From the NCBI RefSeq assembly GCF_900107705.1, contig NZ_FNRE01000005.1, forward strand, positions 124,001 to 188,000: a DNA stretch of 64,000 nucleotides, in the 5' to 3' direction. Shown here one piece after another: positions 34,466-43,230 of this stretch. Under the pieces are notes generated by a model. The model worked only from the letters and a program-made list of their open reading frames with translations. It ran no database searches and was not told the DNA's origin. The stretch's first letter is position 1, and every line of letters starts with the position of its first letter. The position numbers and the translations under genes are program-made. This DNA comes from Prevotella sp. tc2-28. Lineage in GTDB: Bacteria; Bacteroidota; Bacteroidia; Bacteroidales; Bacteroidaceae.

Positions 34466-35722
34466 TTACTCTGCTCTTAATGCCTCTATGGGGCGGATTC
34501 TACTTGCTTTGAAGGCAGGAATCAGTCCTGCTATCGTACCGGCAACAACCATCACCATCGTAGCTTCGATGCATACATCTATTCCTACGGTAGGATTGAC
34601 AAACATCGTAGCCTTGAATAATCCAGTATCGATGGTGTCGTGACCCAGTGTTGCATCCATATATTCGTTAGCCATCACACCCAGCACCATTCCGATATAG
34701 CCGAAGAAGGTGGTGATGATGACACTCTCAACGATGATGAGTTTCAGAATGCTCCAAGGCTTGGCACCGATGGCTTTGCGGATGCCGAACTCATGGGTGC
34801 GCTCCTTGACGGTGATCAGCATGATGTTCGAAACACCCACGATACCACTCAGCAAGGTGAACAAGCCCACAATCCACAGAGCCGTGCGGATAATGCCGAT
34901 ACCCGTCTGCATTTGCAGATTGTCTGAGTAGCGGTTCCAGAGCCACACGCTCCGTTCATCCTCAGGATGTGCCTGGTGGTTGGCATTGATTCTGCGTCGG
35001 TAGTCTTTCTCAAAGTCCTCGTTAGCCTTCTCGGAAGTCAGTCCGTGGAAGGTGAACTCAATAGAACCGGCATCATCTGTATTGGCACCAAAAATGCCCT
35101 TGATGGCAGAGTAGGAAGAGAAGGCTTCCGACTGTCCATTCTCATCATCCTTGTAGATGCCCACCACCTTGAAAGCGAAGTTGTTGACCTTCACATACTT
35201 TCCCAACAGCGTCTTATAGTCCTTGGGAGCCAGTTCCTTGGCCTGTTTATTACTAAGCACCAACACCTTGCGTTTCTCCTTCTGGTCTATGTCGTTGATG
35301 AATCGTCCGTGGAGCATCTCCATCTTGTCAATCTTGGTATGGTTAGGATAAACACCCGTAATCTGCGTACTCATATACTCCTGTCCGTTGGCGATGGTGG
35401 CCGACACGTCGTAGGAGGCTCCAACTTCATCGATGTTATCTCTGAACTCCTGGTCTGTTGTCTCAATGTCACGCGTCTGCAGACGGATGCGTCGCCCTTC
35501 CTTCAAACCCTGATAGGCTTTCGACGTGCGACCACCAAAGACCACCATCGAGTTAGAGAGGAAACGCTCCGACTGATTCAACTGTGCATTGATCAGTCCG
35601 TTGCCAGCTCCCAGCAATACGACGAGCATGAAGATGCCCCATGCTACAGCAAAGCCTGTCAGCGCGGTGCGCAACTTATTGCGTTTGGCCGTCTGTGCTA
35701 TTTCCTTCAGTAGTTCAATCAT
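34466..35722 (-). CDS. MacB/FtsX-type ABC permease (first copy)
   Basis: 418 residues with the same architecture as its neighbour: NKLRTALTGFAVAWGIFMLVV helix, periplasmic domain, then SGIVGVSNIMLITVKERTHEFGIRKAIGA and two last helices. The start overlaps the ATPase stop codon by 4 nt (ATGA), indicating coupled translation. It corresponds in position to YtrF of Bacillus. Confidence 0.92.
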   Translation of the reverse strand: MIELLKEIAQTAKRNKLRTALTGFAVAWGIFMLVVLLGAGNGLINAQLNQSERFLSNSMVVFGGRTSKAYQGLKEGRRIRLQTRDIETTDQEFRDNIDEVGASYDVSATIANGQEYMSTQITGVYPNHTKIDKMEMLHGRFINDIDQKEKRKVLVLSNKQAKELAPKDYKTLLGKYVKVNNFAFKVVGIYKDDENGQSEAFSSYSAIKGIFGANTDDAGSIEFTFHGLTSEKANEDFEKDYRRRINANHQAHPEDERSVWLWNRYSDNLQMQTGIGIIRTALWIVGLFTLLSGIVGVSNIMLITVKERTHEFGIRKAIGAKPWSILKLIIVESVIITTFFGYIGMVLGVMANEYMDATLGHDTIDTGLFKATMFVNPTVGIDVCIEATMVMVVAGTIAGLIPAFKASRIRPIEALRAE

Positions 35723-36384
35723 GGCTGCTCTATCAGTCCGTCCTTGATGCGGATAACACGATTAGTCTGGGCTCCGACATTAGGATCGTGGGTCACGATA
35801 ATCTGGGTTATTTTCTCCTCTGCATTCAACTTCTTCAACAGCTCCATCACCTCGATGGACGTCTTCGAGTCGAGGGCACCCGTAGGTTCGTCGGCCAGAA
35901 TAATCTGAGGCTTGGTAATCAGGGCGCGAGCTATAGCCACACGCTGTCGCTGACCACCCGAGAGCTCGTTGGGATAGTGCTCTGCCCAATCCAGGAGTCC
36001 TAAGCGTTCCAGATATTCCAGAGCAAGGGTGTGCCGCTTCTTGCGCGACACCCCTTGATAGAAGAGTGGCAACTCAACATTTTCTACTGCAGTCTTGAAT
36101 GAAATCAAGTTAAACGACTGGAAGATAAAGCCTATCATGCGGTTACGATACTCGGCAGCCTTCGTCTCGCTGAGGTTCCAGATGGGTGTTCCGGCAAGCT
36201 CGTAGCTCCCCGAGTCGTAGTTGTCGAGGATGCCCAGGATGTTCAGAAGTGTCGACTTGCCTGAACCGGATGCACCCATAATTGAGACGAATTCGCCCCT
36301 CTCGATGTCGAGGGTGATGCCCTTCAGCACGTGTAGTGGTTGGGCACCTTGATAGGTCTTGTGAATGTCTTTTAAGTGTATCAT
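35719..36384 (-). CDS. LolD/MacB-type ABC transporter ATPase
   Basis: 221 residues. Walker A is GASGSGKST, the Q-loop is in FIFQSFNLI, the signature is ELSGGQRQRVAIARAL, Walker B is IILADEPTGALD, and the switch His is in IIVTHD. It energises the two FtsX-type permeases that follow. Start 36384 is the first ATG, 7 nt after the GntR stop. In Bacillus terms it is YtrE-like. Confidence 0.93.
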   Translation of the reverse strand: MIHLKDIHKTYQGAQPLHVLKGITLDIERGEFVSIMGASGSGKSTLLNILGILDNYDSGSYELAGTPIWNLSETKAAEYRNRMIGFIFQSFNLISFKTAVENVELPLFYQGVSRKKRHTLALEYLERLGLLDWAEHYPNELSGGQRQRVAIARALITKPQIILADEPTGALDSKTSIEVMELLKKLNAEEKITQIIVTHDPNVGAQTNRVIRIKDGLIEQP

Positions 36385-36391
36385 ATAGCTG

Positions 36392-36751
36392 TTAGACGTC
36401 AAAATGATCCAAAAGGTTGCGTATCTCCACCTTTTTTATGCCTAAAAGTTTCATTTGCCGAAACAATTCCGGCAACTTGTTGTCCATGAAGTCACGACGG
36501 CGCTCGTCGAGGATCTGCTCCTTAGCACCTGGTGATACGAAGTAGCCCAAGCCGCGCTTATTATAGATAATGTTCGCGCGAGCCAGTTCGTCGTAAGCCT
36601 TGACGGCGGTGTTGGTGTTCACCTCCAGCAGTACGGCATACTCTCGGACACTGGGAATGCGGTCGTCGTCCTTGTACTTGTCGGCAAGGATCTCATCGCA
36701 GAGGCGGTCCGCTATCTGGATGTATATCGCTTTATCGTTTGAGAATATCAT
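36392..36751 (-). CDS. Short GntR-family repressor, YtrA subfamily
   Basis: 119 residues. The N-terminal winged helix is clear: AIYIQIADRLCDEILADKYKDDDRIPSVREYAVLLEVNTNTAVKAYDEL, then NIIYNKRGLGYFVSPGA. It is followed by only about 45 residues of helical dimerisation tail, the size of YtrA-type regulators rather than full GntR proteins, and no effector domain is seen. It lies inside the operon it probably controls; the likely operator is the palindrome at 39280-39301. It overlaps the end of the upstream permease gene by 20 nt. Confidence 0.9.
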   Translation of the reverse strand: MIFSNDKAIYIQIADRLCDEILADKYKDDDRIPSVREYAVLLEVNTNTAVKAYDELARANIIYNKRGLGYFVSPGAKEQILDERRRDFMDNKLPELFRQMKLLGIKKVEIRNLLDHFDV

Positions 36752-37619
36752 AATTAGTCCATTTGTTGGTTATCAGTTGGAAGTTCTTGAAGATATGGAA
36801 CGAAGCCCAATAGTTGAAGACAGCGAGCAGGGGAAGCAGGACGGCGAGGATATAGGCCGGGATGCCAACCTCGCCAGACACGTATTTGCCATCTTCCCAA
36901 TTAGATGTAAACATAGAGAGTTCGAAATATTGCATCGTCTTTCCAAAAATCACCCAGAACAAGATGAACACCAGACAAGATATGACGAACGAATATTTGC
37001 GGAACAAGGTTCCTCCGATAATCAGAAGTGAATGTGTCCACACGGCAATGGCAGCAAGCACGACGATATTCATCACCAGATAGAACCAGTTGCAGGAATC
37101 AGCCTCCAGTATATGAGGCGTCAGATTATCCATCATCTCGGGGATGGCCGACGACCACCAGTAATAGTATTCCGTTGGATTGCCTATATACGAAACCTTC
37201 GCCTCTGTGTAGGGTCCACTGATCCAGAACCACACCATGCGAAGACTGTCGCCCAAGACGAAAGCCAGGAAGACGCCCAGCACACAGATGACAGAGGTGT
37301 AGGTCATCAGGGCAAGGAACTTCTCGAGATTGCTTGCCGGAAGCATGAGGAAAGCCTCACGCTTGCGCTTCTCGTTCACACCCGACACGATGGTACTGAC
37401 CAGGATGAGCGACACCAATGCAAAGAGGGCAGCACCTATCTGTCCGTAATAGTGCAGCATGGTGAGAGGACTGTAAATATCACCCATTCTCAGCAGTATC
37501 ATTTCAGCCATAAACACACCCACGACGGAGGCTGCTATAGCAAAGAGCATTCGGCGCTGATTGACGCTAAGCACCCAACGGAGCATCTTTCCAAATCTAT
37601 TGAAACTAAACGTATTCAT
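36732..37619 (-). CDS. ABC-2-like integral membrane protein (second copy)
   Basis: 295 residues starting MNTFSFNRFGKMLRWVLSV with about six hydrophobic segments. The motif FLMLPASNLEKFLALMTY is shared with the neighbouring gene and marks an ABC-2-type permease family common in Bacteroidetes. It probably pairs with the ATPase at 38433-39248, as YtrC/YtrD pair with YtrB. The start at 37619 is the first ATG after the preceding stop (4 nt gap). Substrate unknown. Confidence 0.75.
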   Translation of the reverse strand: MNTFSFNRFGKMLRWVLSVNQRRMLFAIAASVVGVFMAEMILLRMGDIYSPLTMLHYYGQIGAALFALVSLILVSTIVSGVNEKRKREAFLMLPASNLEKFLALMTYTSVICVLGVFLAFVLGDSLRMVWFWISGPYTEAKVSYIGNPTEYYYWWSSAIPEMMDNLTPHILEADSCNWFYLVMNIVVLAAIAVWTHSLLIIGGTLFRKYSFVISCLVFILFWVIFGKTMQYFELSMFTSNWEDGKYVSGEVGIPAYILAVLLPLLAVFNYWASFHIFKNFQLITNKWTNYDILKR

Positions 37620-37623
37620 ATCC

Positions 37624-38403
37624 TTACCAATTAATGAATTTACCAATGACCTGTTGACGGCAGAAGAGCTTATAAGACAACCAGAAGTTCAGAGCTGTCC
37701 AGCAGAGGGCCACGAGGTCGGTGATGATTATATCTGTAGTGGTTGCTTCCGCTACAGACACCTGTGTGTTAGGAATGATACTCAGCAGGACGATGACGAT
37801 GGTGGTCGGTACCCAGTTGAACTTACGGGTGCGGAAGAAGGTGGCTCCCAGGGCGTAGAGCGAATGGAACCAGATGGCGAGCAACAACACGGAATTCAGG
37901 AACGTATGGCGCAGATGGCTGTGTACTTCCAGTTGGAACAAACGACTGAGACTGTCCACCAGCGTAGAGGTGACGAAGGTGACGTGCTCATGACCCACCA
38001 TCAGATTAACCACATACTGCAACACGTCGGCTCCCAAGAACGCTACCAGATAAAGGGGCAACAGGAGTATCCACGAGGCATAGCGCATCAGGTATTTCTC
38101 GAAATTGGAGGCAGGCAGCATCATCAGGTTTTGCATATCATGCTTGCCCTCCATGCTATAGAACATAAACGACGAGCCCACCACGCAGGTGACTCCAAAC
38201 AGGATCATCACAGCAATGGAGCTGGTCTCATAGGCATTGATACTGCTACGCACCGACTCCCGGCTCATCACATAGGTGAAGAACAGGAATAGGAACACAA
38301 AGACGGCAAAGACCTGCAAGAAGCTCTTGATGAGGTACTTCTTGTCGTTGACCAGCGACCACTTTGCCAGTTTTCCGAATCTGTGTATATCAAACTGTAT
38401 CAT
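37624..38403 (-). CDS. ABC-2-like integral membrane protein (first copy)
   Basis: 259 residues, paralogue of the next gene: MIQFDIHRFGKLAKWSLV at the N-terminus, LMMLPASNFEKYLMRYASWILL in the middle and six hydrophobic segments overall. It sits 29 nt after the ATPase gene. The two proteins together probably form the membrane part of a heterodimeric ABC transporter. Confidence 0.75.
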   Translation of the reverse strand: MIQFDIHRFGKLAKWSLVNDKKYLIKSFLQVFAVFVFLFLFFTYVMSRESVRSSINAYETSSIAVMILFGVTCVVGSSFMFYSMEGKHDMQNLMMLPASNFEKYLMRYASWILLLPLYLVAFLGADVLQYVVNLMVGHEHVTFVTSTLVDSLSRLFQLEVHSHLRHTFLNSVLLLAIWFHSLYALGATFFRTRKFNWVPTTIVIVLLSIIPNTQVSVAEATTTDIIITDLVALCWTALNFWLSYKLFCRQQVIGKFINW

Positions 38404-38432
38404 AACAATTCGTATTCGTATAGTTCGTAGTG

Positions 38433-39248
38433 CTAAATCTTACCTTCGTTGACAGCATTGAACAGCAGTTCCAGGTTGACCTGCGTCTCAGCATCACCGG
38501 CCTTGCGGGGCGCTACGACGGCATTGCCCTGCAACGAGGGTTCGGCATAGAGGGCATCATCCATCTCAGCGGGGGTGCGATATTCGAAGGTATATTTCTC
38601 CTGAATCTCGGCTACCGAGGCGTTGAGCAACAGCTTCTGGGGCGAGAGGATGAGGATATGGTCCAACAACGACTCCACATCGTGCACCTGATGGGTGGAG
38701 ATGATGAGCGTTCGGTCTTCCGTCATATGTTGGGCAATGACCTTGCGGAACTGGCTCTTCGAGGGAATGTCAAGTCCGTTGGTGGGCTCGTCCATCAGCA
38801 AGAGCTTGGTATTCGTAGCAAGTGCAAACGACATGAACACCTTCTTCTTCTGACCCATCGAGAGGGCATTCAGCTTCAGGTCGGTGGAGAGTTCAAAATC
38901 CTGCAGACAACCTTCCAACACCTCCATACTGAACTGGGGATAGAACGGACGGTTAATCTTGACATACTCGCTGAGCGACATCGCAGGCAGGTCGAACTCC
39001 TCGGGCACGATGAATATCTCACTCAACATCTCCGGTTTTCTCAACTTGGTTTCAACACCATCGAAACACACACTGCCCTTCTTGGGGCGAAGCAGACCAC
39101 TGATGAGATAGAGCAGCGTCGACTTGCCCGTACCGTTCTTGCCTAACAATCCATAGATATTGTTCTGCTTCAACTCCAGGCTGAAATCATCGAATACCTG
39201 GTCTTTCTGACCAGCATACTTAAAACAGATGTTCTTTACTTCTATCAT
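38433..39248 (-). CDS. ABC transporter ATP-binding protein (YtrB-like)
   Basis: 271 residues. Walker A is LLGKNGTGKSTLL, the signature is LSMGQKKKVFMSFALA (a variant without the usual SGGQ), and Walker B is LLLMDEPTNGLD, then the H-loop ISTHQVHD. The CcmA-like C-terminal extension of about 70 residues includes a poorly conserved region. It is the first gene of the ten-gene operon. Confidence 0.93.
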   Translation of the reverse strand: MIEVKNICFKYAGQKDQVFDDFSLELKQNNIYGLLGKNGTGKSTLLYLISGLLRPKKGSVCFDGVETKLRKPEMLSEIFIVPEEFDLPAMSLSEYVKINRPFYPQFSMEVLEGCLQDFELSTDLKLNALSMGQKKKVFMSFALATNTKLLLMDEPTNGLDIPSKSQFRKVIAQHMTEDRTLIISTHQVHDVESLLDHILILSPQKLLLNASVAEIQEKYTFEYRTPAEMDDALYAEPSLQGNAVVAPRKAGDAETQVNLELLFNAVNEGKI

Positions 39249-39279
39249 AATGCTAACGTTTAAAATTCATCGTGTATCG

Positions 39280-39301
39280 GTGTACTACTTTAATAGTACA
39301 C
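39280..39301. promoter_or_regulatory. Candidate GntR/YtrA operator
   Basis: Perfect palindrome GTGTACTA - 6 nt - TAGTACAC, i.e. 8+6+8, of the type bound by YtrA-subfamily GntR dimers. It begins 2 nt beyond the -7 box (39304-39311) on the transcribed side, so it covers the expected transcription start. A bound repressor would block the operon encoding the GntR gene itself. Confidence 0.75.
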
Positions 39302-39303
39302 TG

Positions 39304-39311
39304 CAAAAGTA
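39304..39311 (-). promoter_or_regulatory. -7 box of the ten-gene efflux operon
   Basis: TACTTTTG on the minus strand, directly next to the palindromic operator and 55 nt before the ATPase start. Confidence 0.7.
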
Positions 39312-39490
39312 GGATAAATATCCGTTCCCTCCAAATTTTTTCGGCATTATTTTTCGTTTTAACGCATATTTAACATTTCCACCTTATATATTAAATCCAT
39401 AAAAGGAGCCTGTGGGGTGACAGACGGGCATCCAAGTGTTATCTAACAACCCCTTATCGCATTTCCTTTTGCCTAGAATATCTTTTTCAA

Positions 39491-39574
39491 TTGCAAGCTT
39501 TGGTATGTATATTGCAGGCTTTGGTATGTACATTTCAGGCTTTGCAATGTAGATTTCAGGCTTTGCAATATAAG
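39491..39574 (+). repeat. Four 21-bp tandem repeats
   Basis: Four consecutive units of exactly 21 bp (39491, 39512, 39533, 39554), sharing CAGGCTTTG (one unit CAAGCTTTG) and an ATGTA-like end; units 1-2 and units 3-4 are closest to each other. The period is a multiple of 3 and the frame stays open, but no start codon was found. It fills the gap between the efflux operon promoter and nadK; nothing else was seen in 39312-39658. Confidence 0.85.
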
Positions 39575-39658
39575 ATTCCCGGTATAGTAAGGAGAAAAAA
39601 TACCTATATGCAAGCGTCAGAACTCATGATATAGGTAAAGAATATAGGTATGAAAACG

Positions 39659-40552
39659 TTATTTACGCTGGTCAGCACCCCACATCATCTTCTCGCGCAA
39701 AGTGTGGAAATAGCGGGTTCCCGCACGCTTGATAACCTTCACGCGATAAGGAGCCTTGCGAAGCGTCAGGCGCGTAGACTCAGGCAAATTCTCAGAGCGT
39801 CCGTCGAGAGCTACTAGGAAGTTATGCGTACGACTCTCTACCGTCAGGTTGATTTCCGAATCTTCCGAAACAACAATAGGGCGCACGTTGAGCGAGTGAG
39901 GAGCCACAGCAGTCAGCGAGAAGACATGGGTGCCAGGAACGATGATGGGGCCACCGTTGGAAAGGGAATAGGCCGTCGAACCTGTCGGAGTGCTAAGTAT
40001 CAGTCCGTCAGCTTGATAGGTCGTCAGATAGTCTCCATTAATCGTGGTATGAATCGAAATCATCGAAGCATTGTCGCGCTTCAGAATAGCCACATCGTTC
40101 AGAGCACAATCGTAGCCTTGCAAAGGTTTTCCATCCGTCTCCACACGAATGACAGAACGGGTATCCACCGTGTAGTCGCCTTCGTACAAGGCACTGATGG
40201 TCCGCTCTATCTCTTGTGCGTTAACATCAGCCAGGAAACCCAATCGGCCCATATTGATGCCCAGGATGGGAACCTGACGACTACCTACCTTACTGGCAGC
40301 ACGGAGGAATGTTCCATCGCCTCCCATCGAAATGACGAAATCGGCCTCAAGATGCTTTTCGTCAAGCACCTGTACATCACCTACAGGCAATTGCTGTCGT
40401 GCTGTCAAAAAAGTATAGAACTCGCGCTCAATGAACACCTCGGCGTGTCTTGCTGCAAGACAAGTCAACAGGGTTTGAATGGAAGCCGACTTCTTCGGCT
40501 GATACACATTGCCAAAGACGGCGAAACGAAGTTTTCGTGAGGCCATAAGCAT
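39659..40552 (-). CDS. nadK: NAD kinase
   Basis: Phosphorylates NAD to NADP in the cytosol; 297 residues. Family motifs are visible: the GGDGT motif in FVISMGGDGTFLRAA, GINMGRLGFLADV, LNDVAILKRD, the NE/D-type substrate site and LSTPTGSTAYSLSNGGPI. The start is one of two close ATGs (40552 or 40546), both just downstream of the -7 box. The gene diverges from pdxJ. Confidence 0.95.
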   Translation of the reverse strand: MLMASRKLRFAVFGNVYQPKKSASIQTLLTCLAARHAEVFIEREFYTFLTARQQLPVGDVQVLDEKHLEADFVISMGGDGTFLRAASKVGSRQVPILGINMGRLGFLADVNAQEIERTISALYEGDYTVDTRSVIRVETDGKPLQGYDCALNDVAILKRDNASMISIHTTINGDYLTTYQADGLILSTPTGSTAYSLSNGGPIIVPGTHVFSLTAVAPHSLNVRPIVVSEDSEINLTVESRTHNFLVALDGRSENLPESTRLTLRKAPYRVKVIKRAGTRYFHTLREKMMWGADQRK

Positions 40553-40564
40553 CAATTTTTGCTG

Positions 40565-40572
40565 CAAAGGTA
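40565..40572 (-). promoter_or_regulatory. -7 box for nadK
   Basis: TACCTTTG on the minus strand, 12 nt before the ATG at 40552, so the leader would be very short or the ATG at 40546 is used. Confidence 0.65.
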
Positions 40573-40679
40573 CGATTAAGTGAGAACAAAACAAAGAATA
40601 TTTATTCTTTTTTTGTCGAGCGAGCGTACTTTCGCTGAATTTTATTCAGCAAAGGTAGCAAGAAAAAAGAAAAAAATCG

Positions 40680-40687
40680 TATCTTTG
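40680..40687 (+). promoter_or_regulatory. -7 box for pdxJ
   Basis: TATCTTTG located 32 nt before the ATG at 40720. A small hairpin (GCTGAA/TTCAGC near 40634-40650) lies in the divergent region. Confidence 0.65.
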
Positions 40688-40719
40688 CAGCAAGAAAACT
40701 AATCAAATCGTGTAAGAAA

Positions 40720-41433
40720 ATGACGAAACTAAGTGTAAACATCAATAAAATTGCCACTTTACGCAATGCCAGAGGGGGCAACAATCCGGATGTACTCAAA
40801 GTCGCTTTCGACGCAGAACAGTTTGGCGCTCAAGGCATTACCGTTCATCCAAGACCTGACGAGCGTCACATCCGCTACCAAGATGTGCGCGACCTCCGTC
40901 CTCGTATCCAGACGGAGTTCAACATTGAGGGCAATCCTATCGACTCATTCACAGAACTGGTGCTGGAAGTTATTCCCACGCAGGTAACACTGGTTCCTGA
41001 CGGAAACGACCAGCTGACCTCCAACCACGGTTGGGACACCATAGAGAACCGTTCGTTCCTGACGGATATCTGCAAGACATTCAAAGCTGCAGGCATCCGT
41101 ACGAGTATCTTTGTCGACGCCGACCCCAAAATGGTGGAAGGTGCCAAAGTGTGTGGAGCCGACCGTGTAGAGCTCTATACGGAGCCCTATGCCTCTGGTT
41201 ATCAAGCCAATCGAGAGCATGCTATCGCTCCTTTCATTGCTGCTGCCGACGAGGCTCGTCGCGTAGGTCTGGGACTGAATGCAGGTCACGACCTGTCACT
41301 CGTGAACCTGGCCTACTATCATCAGATGATTCCCTGGACAGATGAAGTATCCATAGGTCACGCGCTTATCTGCGACGCGCTTTATTTGGGCTTGCAGGAA
41401 ACTATCAAGCAATATCTTGAACAATTAAAATAA
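40720..41433 (+). CDS. pdxJ: Pyridoxine 5'-phosphate synthase
   Basis: Last ring-forming step of the DXP-dependent vitamin B6 pathway; 237-residue TIM barrel. The start [21 protein letters not shown], the phosphate-binding [12 protein letters not shown], the TLVPD motif and the late [13 protein letters not shown] are all characteristic. It is the first of a run with the DJ-1 gene 6 nt downstream. Confidence 0.96.
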   Translation: MTKLSVNINKIATLRNARGGNNPDVLKVAFDAEQFGAQGITVHPRPDERHIRYQDVRDLRPRIQTEFNIEGNPIDSFTELVLEVIPTQVTLVPDGNDQLTSNHGWDTIENRSFLTDICKTFKAAGIRTSIFVDADPKMVEGAKVCGADRVELYTEPYASGYQANREHAIAPFIAAADEARRVGLGLNAGHDLSLVNLAYYHQMIPWTDEVSIGHALICDALYLGLQETIKQYLEQLK

Positions 41434-41439
41434 ACGACT

Positions 41440-42006
41440 ATGGCAAAAAAGGTATATGTATTCTTAGCTGACGGCTTTGAGGATGTTGAAGCCCTGATTC
41501 CCATCGACGTCCTGCGTCGTGGTGGTGTTGACGTAACTACGGTAAGCATCAGCGATTTCCCGTTGGTTCGGTCTGCTCACGGAGTAAATATCGAGGCTGA
41601 CATCATGTTTGAACAAGGCGACTTCTCGGATGCCGACCTATTGTTCCTGCCTGGCGGTATGCCGGGTGCGTCAAACCTGTTTGACCACAAGGGTGTCTGC
41701 AAGGCTATCGTCGACCAGCATATGGCAGGCAAGAAAGTGGCAGCCATCTGTGCTTCACCTGCTGTAGTACTCGCTCCGTTAGGTATTTTGGAGGGCAAGA
41801 AAGCCACTTGTTACCCTGGCTTCGAACAAGCATTGGAAGATGCAACATACACGGGTGAACTGTTCACGGTGGACGGGAACGTCACTACGGGTGAAGGCCC
41901 TGCAGCTGCTTTCCCCTTTGCCTATGAGTTGCTGGCTCAGTTGGCTGACAAGAAGACCGCTGACCAGATTGCCGAGGGTATGCGATTCAAACACCTGATG
42001 GCCTGA
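41440..42006 (+). CDS. DJ-1/PfpI family protein
   Basis: 188 residues. The conserved Glu lies in DGFEDVEALIPIDVLRRGG, the nucleophilic-elbow Cys in VAAICASPAVVLAPLGIL (near residue 106), and FLPGGMPGASNL and VTTGEGPAAAFPFA complete the DJ-1 pattern. Relatives act as glyoxalase III/protein deglycases or stress chaperones; which applies here is open. It lies 6 nt after pdxJ, so it is co-expressed with B6 synthesis. Confidence 0.92.
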   Translation: MAKKVYVFLADGFEDVEALIPIDVLRRGGVDVTTVSISDFPLVRSAHGVNIEADIMFEQGDFSDADLLFLPGGMPGASNLFDHKGVCKAIVDQHMAGKKVAAICASPAVVLAPLGILEGKKATCYPGFEQALEDATYTGELFTVDGNVTTGEGPAAAFPFAYELLAQLADKKTADQIAEGMRFKHLMA

Positions 42007-42025
42007 TTTTAGAAAGGAGCACTCA

Positions 42026-42538
42026 ATGAATAAGATAGTCATTACTATTGTTTTGCTATTCATCACATTCTTCACCGAGTGTGTAGCCCAGCCACACGAA
42101 GGACGGCGAACATACTCTATGACTGAACTGAAACGAAACAAATGGGTAAACCTTGAATTTCACGAAGGTCACCAGTATTCAAAAGAGGTCGTTTCTTATA
42201 CTGACACAGAAGAAATCAGTGTACGCACTTTTCAAGATCGTAAGGGGGAGACAAAGTCATATACTGTTAGATCTCCATACTATTTGGCAAACGGGAAAGT
42301 AAGCAGATTTGACAAGTCGAAGGTTGGGAAAGTTAAACGAGGGACTTACATCATCCACGGGAACCATATGCACCCTGACGTGTGTGTCCCCCGAGAGATT
42401 ATCCAGCTGAACGAAAAAGAACTATCCCTTTACTGGTGCACACCACCAGGAACCATCGGCGGTTGCGATACAGTGACCTGGACGAATGAGAAGTGGCTCA
42501 ATACTGCACCAACATCTTTTAGACGAGTAAAGAAATGA
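42026..42538 (+). CDS. Exported hypothetical protein
   Basis: 170 residues with a signal peptide ([16 protein letters not shown], cleavage near CVAQP). The mature part is basic and beta-rich, with three Cys (VCVPR, YWCTPP, GGCDTV), a Trp/Tyr cluster near the C-terminus and a hydrophilic KK end. No known domain was recognised. The last 4 nt overlap the ispD start (ATGA), so it belongs to the pdxJ-ispD-recG transcript. Confidence 0.7.
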   Translation: MNKIVITIVLLFITFFTECVAQPHEGRRTYSMTELKRNKWVNLEFHEGHQYSKEVVSYTDTEEISVRTFQDRKGETKSYTVRSPYYLANGKVSRFDKSKVGKVKRGTYIIHGNHMHPDVCVPREIIQLNEKELSLYWCTPPGTIGGCDTVTWTNEKWLNTAPTSFRRVKK

Positions 42539-43230
42539 CAGACTATGTAATTATAGTTGCAGGCGGCAAGGGGCTGCGCATGGGGAGCGACATCCCCAAG
42601 CAGTTCCTGCCCGTTGGTGGCAAGCCAGTGCTGATGCGGACACTTGAAAGGTTCCGCGAGTACTCCCCTACCCTGCAGATTATCCTCGTGTTGCCCAAAG
42701 CACAACAGGACTACTGGCGGCAGCTCTGTCAGCAATACCAGTTTCCCCTCCCCGTTGAGGAAGGGGTCAGGGGAGGGTCTTACCTCCTGGCCGATGGTGG
42801 TGAGACGCGCTTCCACTCTGTTCAGAATGGCTTAGCCCTGATTCCAGATGATGCCGAGGGCGTCGTAGGTGTACACGATGGCGTGCGCCCCTTTCCCAGC
42901 ATCGAGGTTATCCGCAACTGCTACGAGACGGCACGCGAGAAGAAGGCCGTCATCCCCGTTATTCCCGTCGTGGAAACGGTTCGTCAGCTGGAAGGCGCGA
43001 CCTCCTTTACCGTTCCTCGTGATGACTACCGCTTGGTACAAACCCCGCAATGCTTCGACATCCAACTGCTCAAGGCCGCCAACCGCCAGCCCTATAACGA
43101 CGGCTTTACCGATGACGCCTCTGTGGTCGAAGCTTACGGCTTCGACATCACCCTCGTCGAAGGCAACCGCGAAAACATCAAGATCACCACACCTTACGAC
43201 CTGAAGATAGCGGAAGCACTGATAGCATGA
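42535..43230 (+). CDS. ispD: 2-C-methyl-D-erythritol 4-phosphate cytidylyltransferase (IspD)
   Basis: MEP-pathway enzyme forming CDP-methylerythritol. It is 231 residues: the CTP-binding [29 protein letters not shown] opens the protein, with [22 protein letters not shown] and a late [12 protein letters not shown] and [15 protein letters not shown]. Residues around 70-86 ([17 protein letters not shown]) are about nine longer than in typical relatives and come from a GC-rich palindromic DNA stretch (42744-42780), apparently an in-frame insertion. It overlaps recG by 4 nt. Confidence 0.93.
   Translation: MTDYVIIVAGGKGLRMGSDIPKQFLPVGGKPVLMRTLERFREYSPTLQIILVLPKAQQDYWRQLCQQYQFPLPVEEGVRGGSYLLADGGETRFHSVQNGLALIPDDAEGVVGVHDGVRPFPSIEVIRNCYETAREKKAVIPVIPVVETVRQLEGATSFTVPRDDYRLVQTPQCFDIQLLKAANRQPYNDGFTDDASVVEAYGFDITLVEGNRENIKITTPYDLKIAEALIA
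42744..42780 (+). repeat. GC-rich palindromic insertion inside ispD
   Basis: CCCTCCCC (42746-42753) is the exact reverse complement of GGGGAGGG (42770-42777), and a second GGGG run lies between them. The composition differs sharply from the surrounding gene. It reads in frame as [12 protein letters not shown] and resembles the GC-rich dispersed palindromes seen in Bacteroidales intergenic DNA. Confidence 0.7.
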
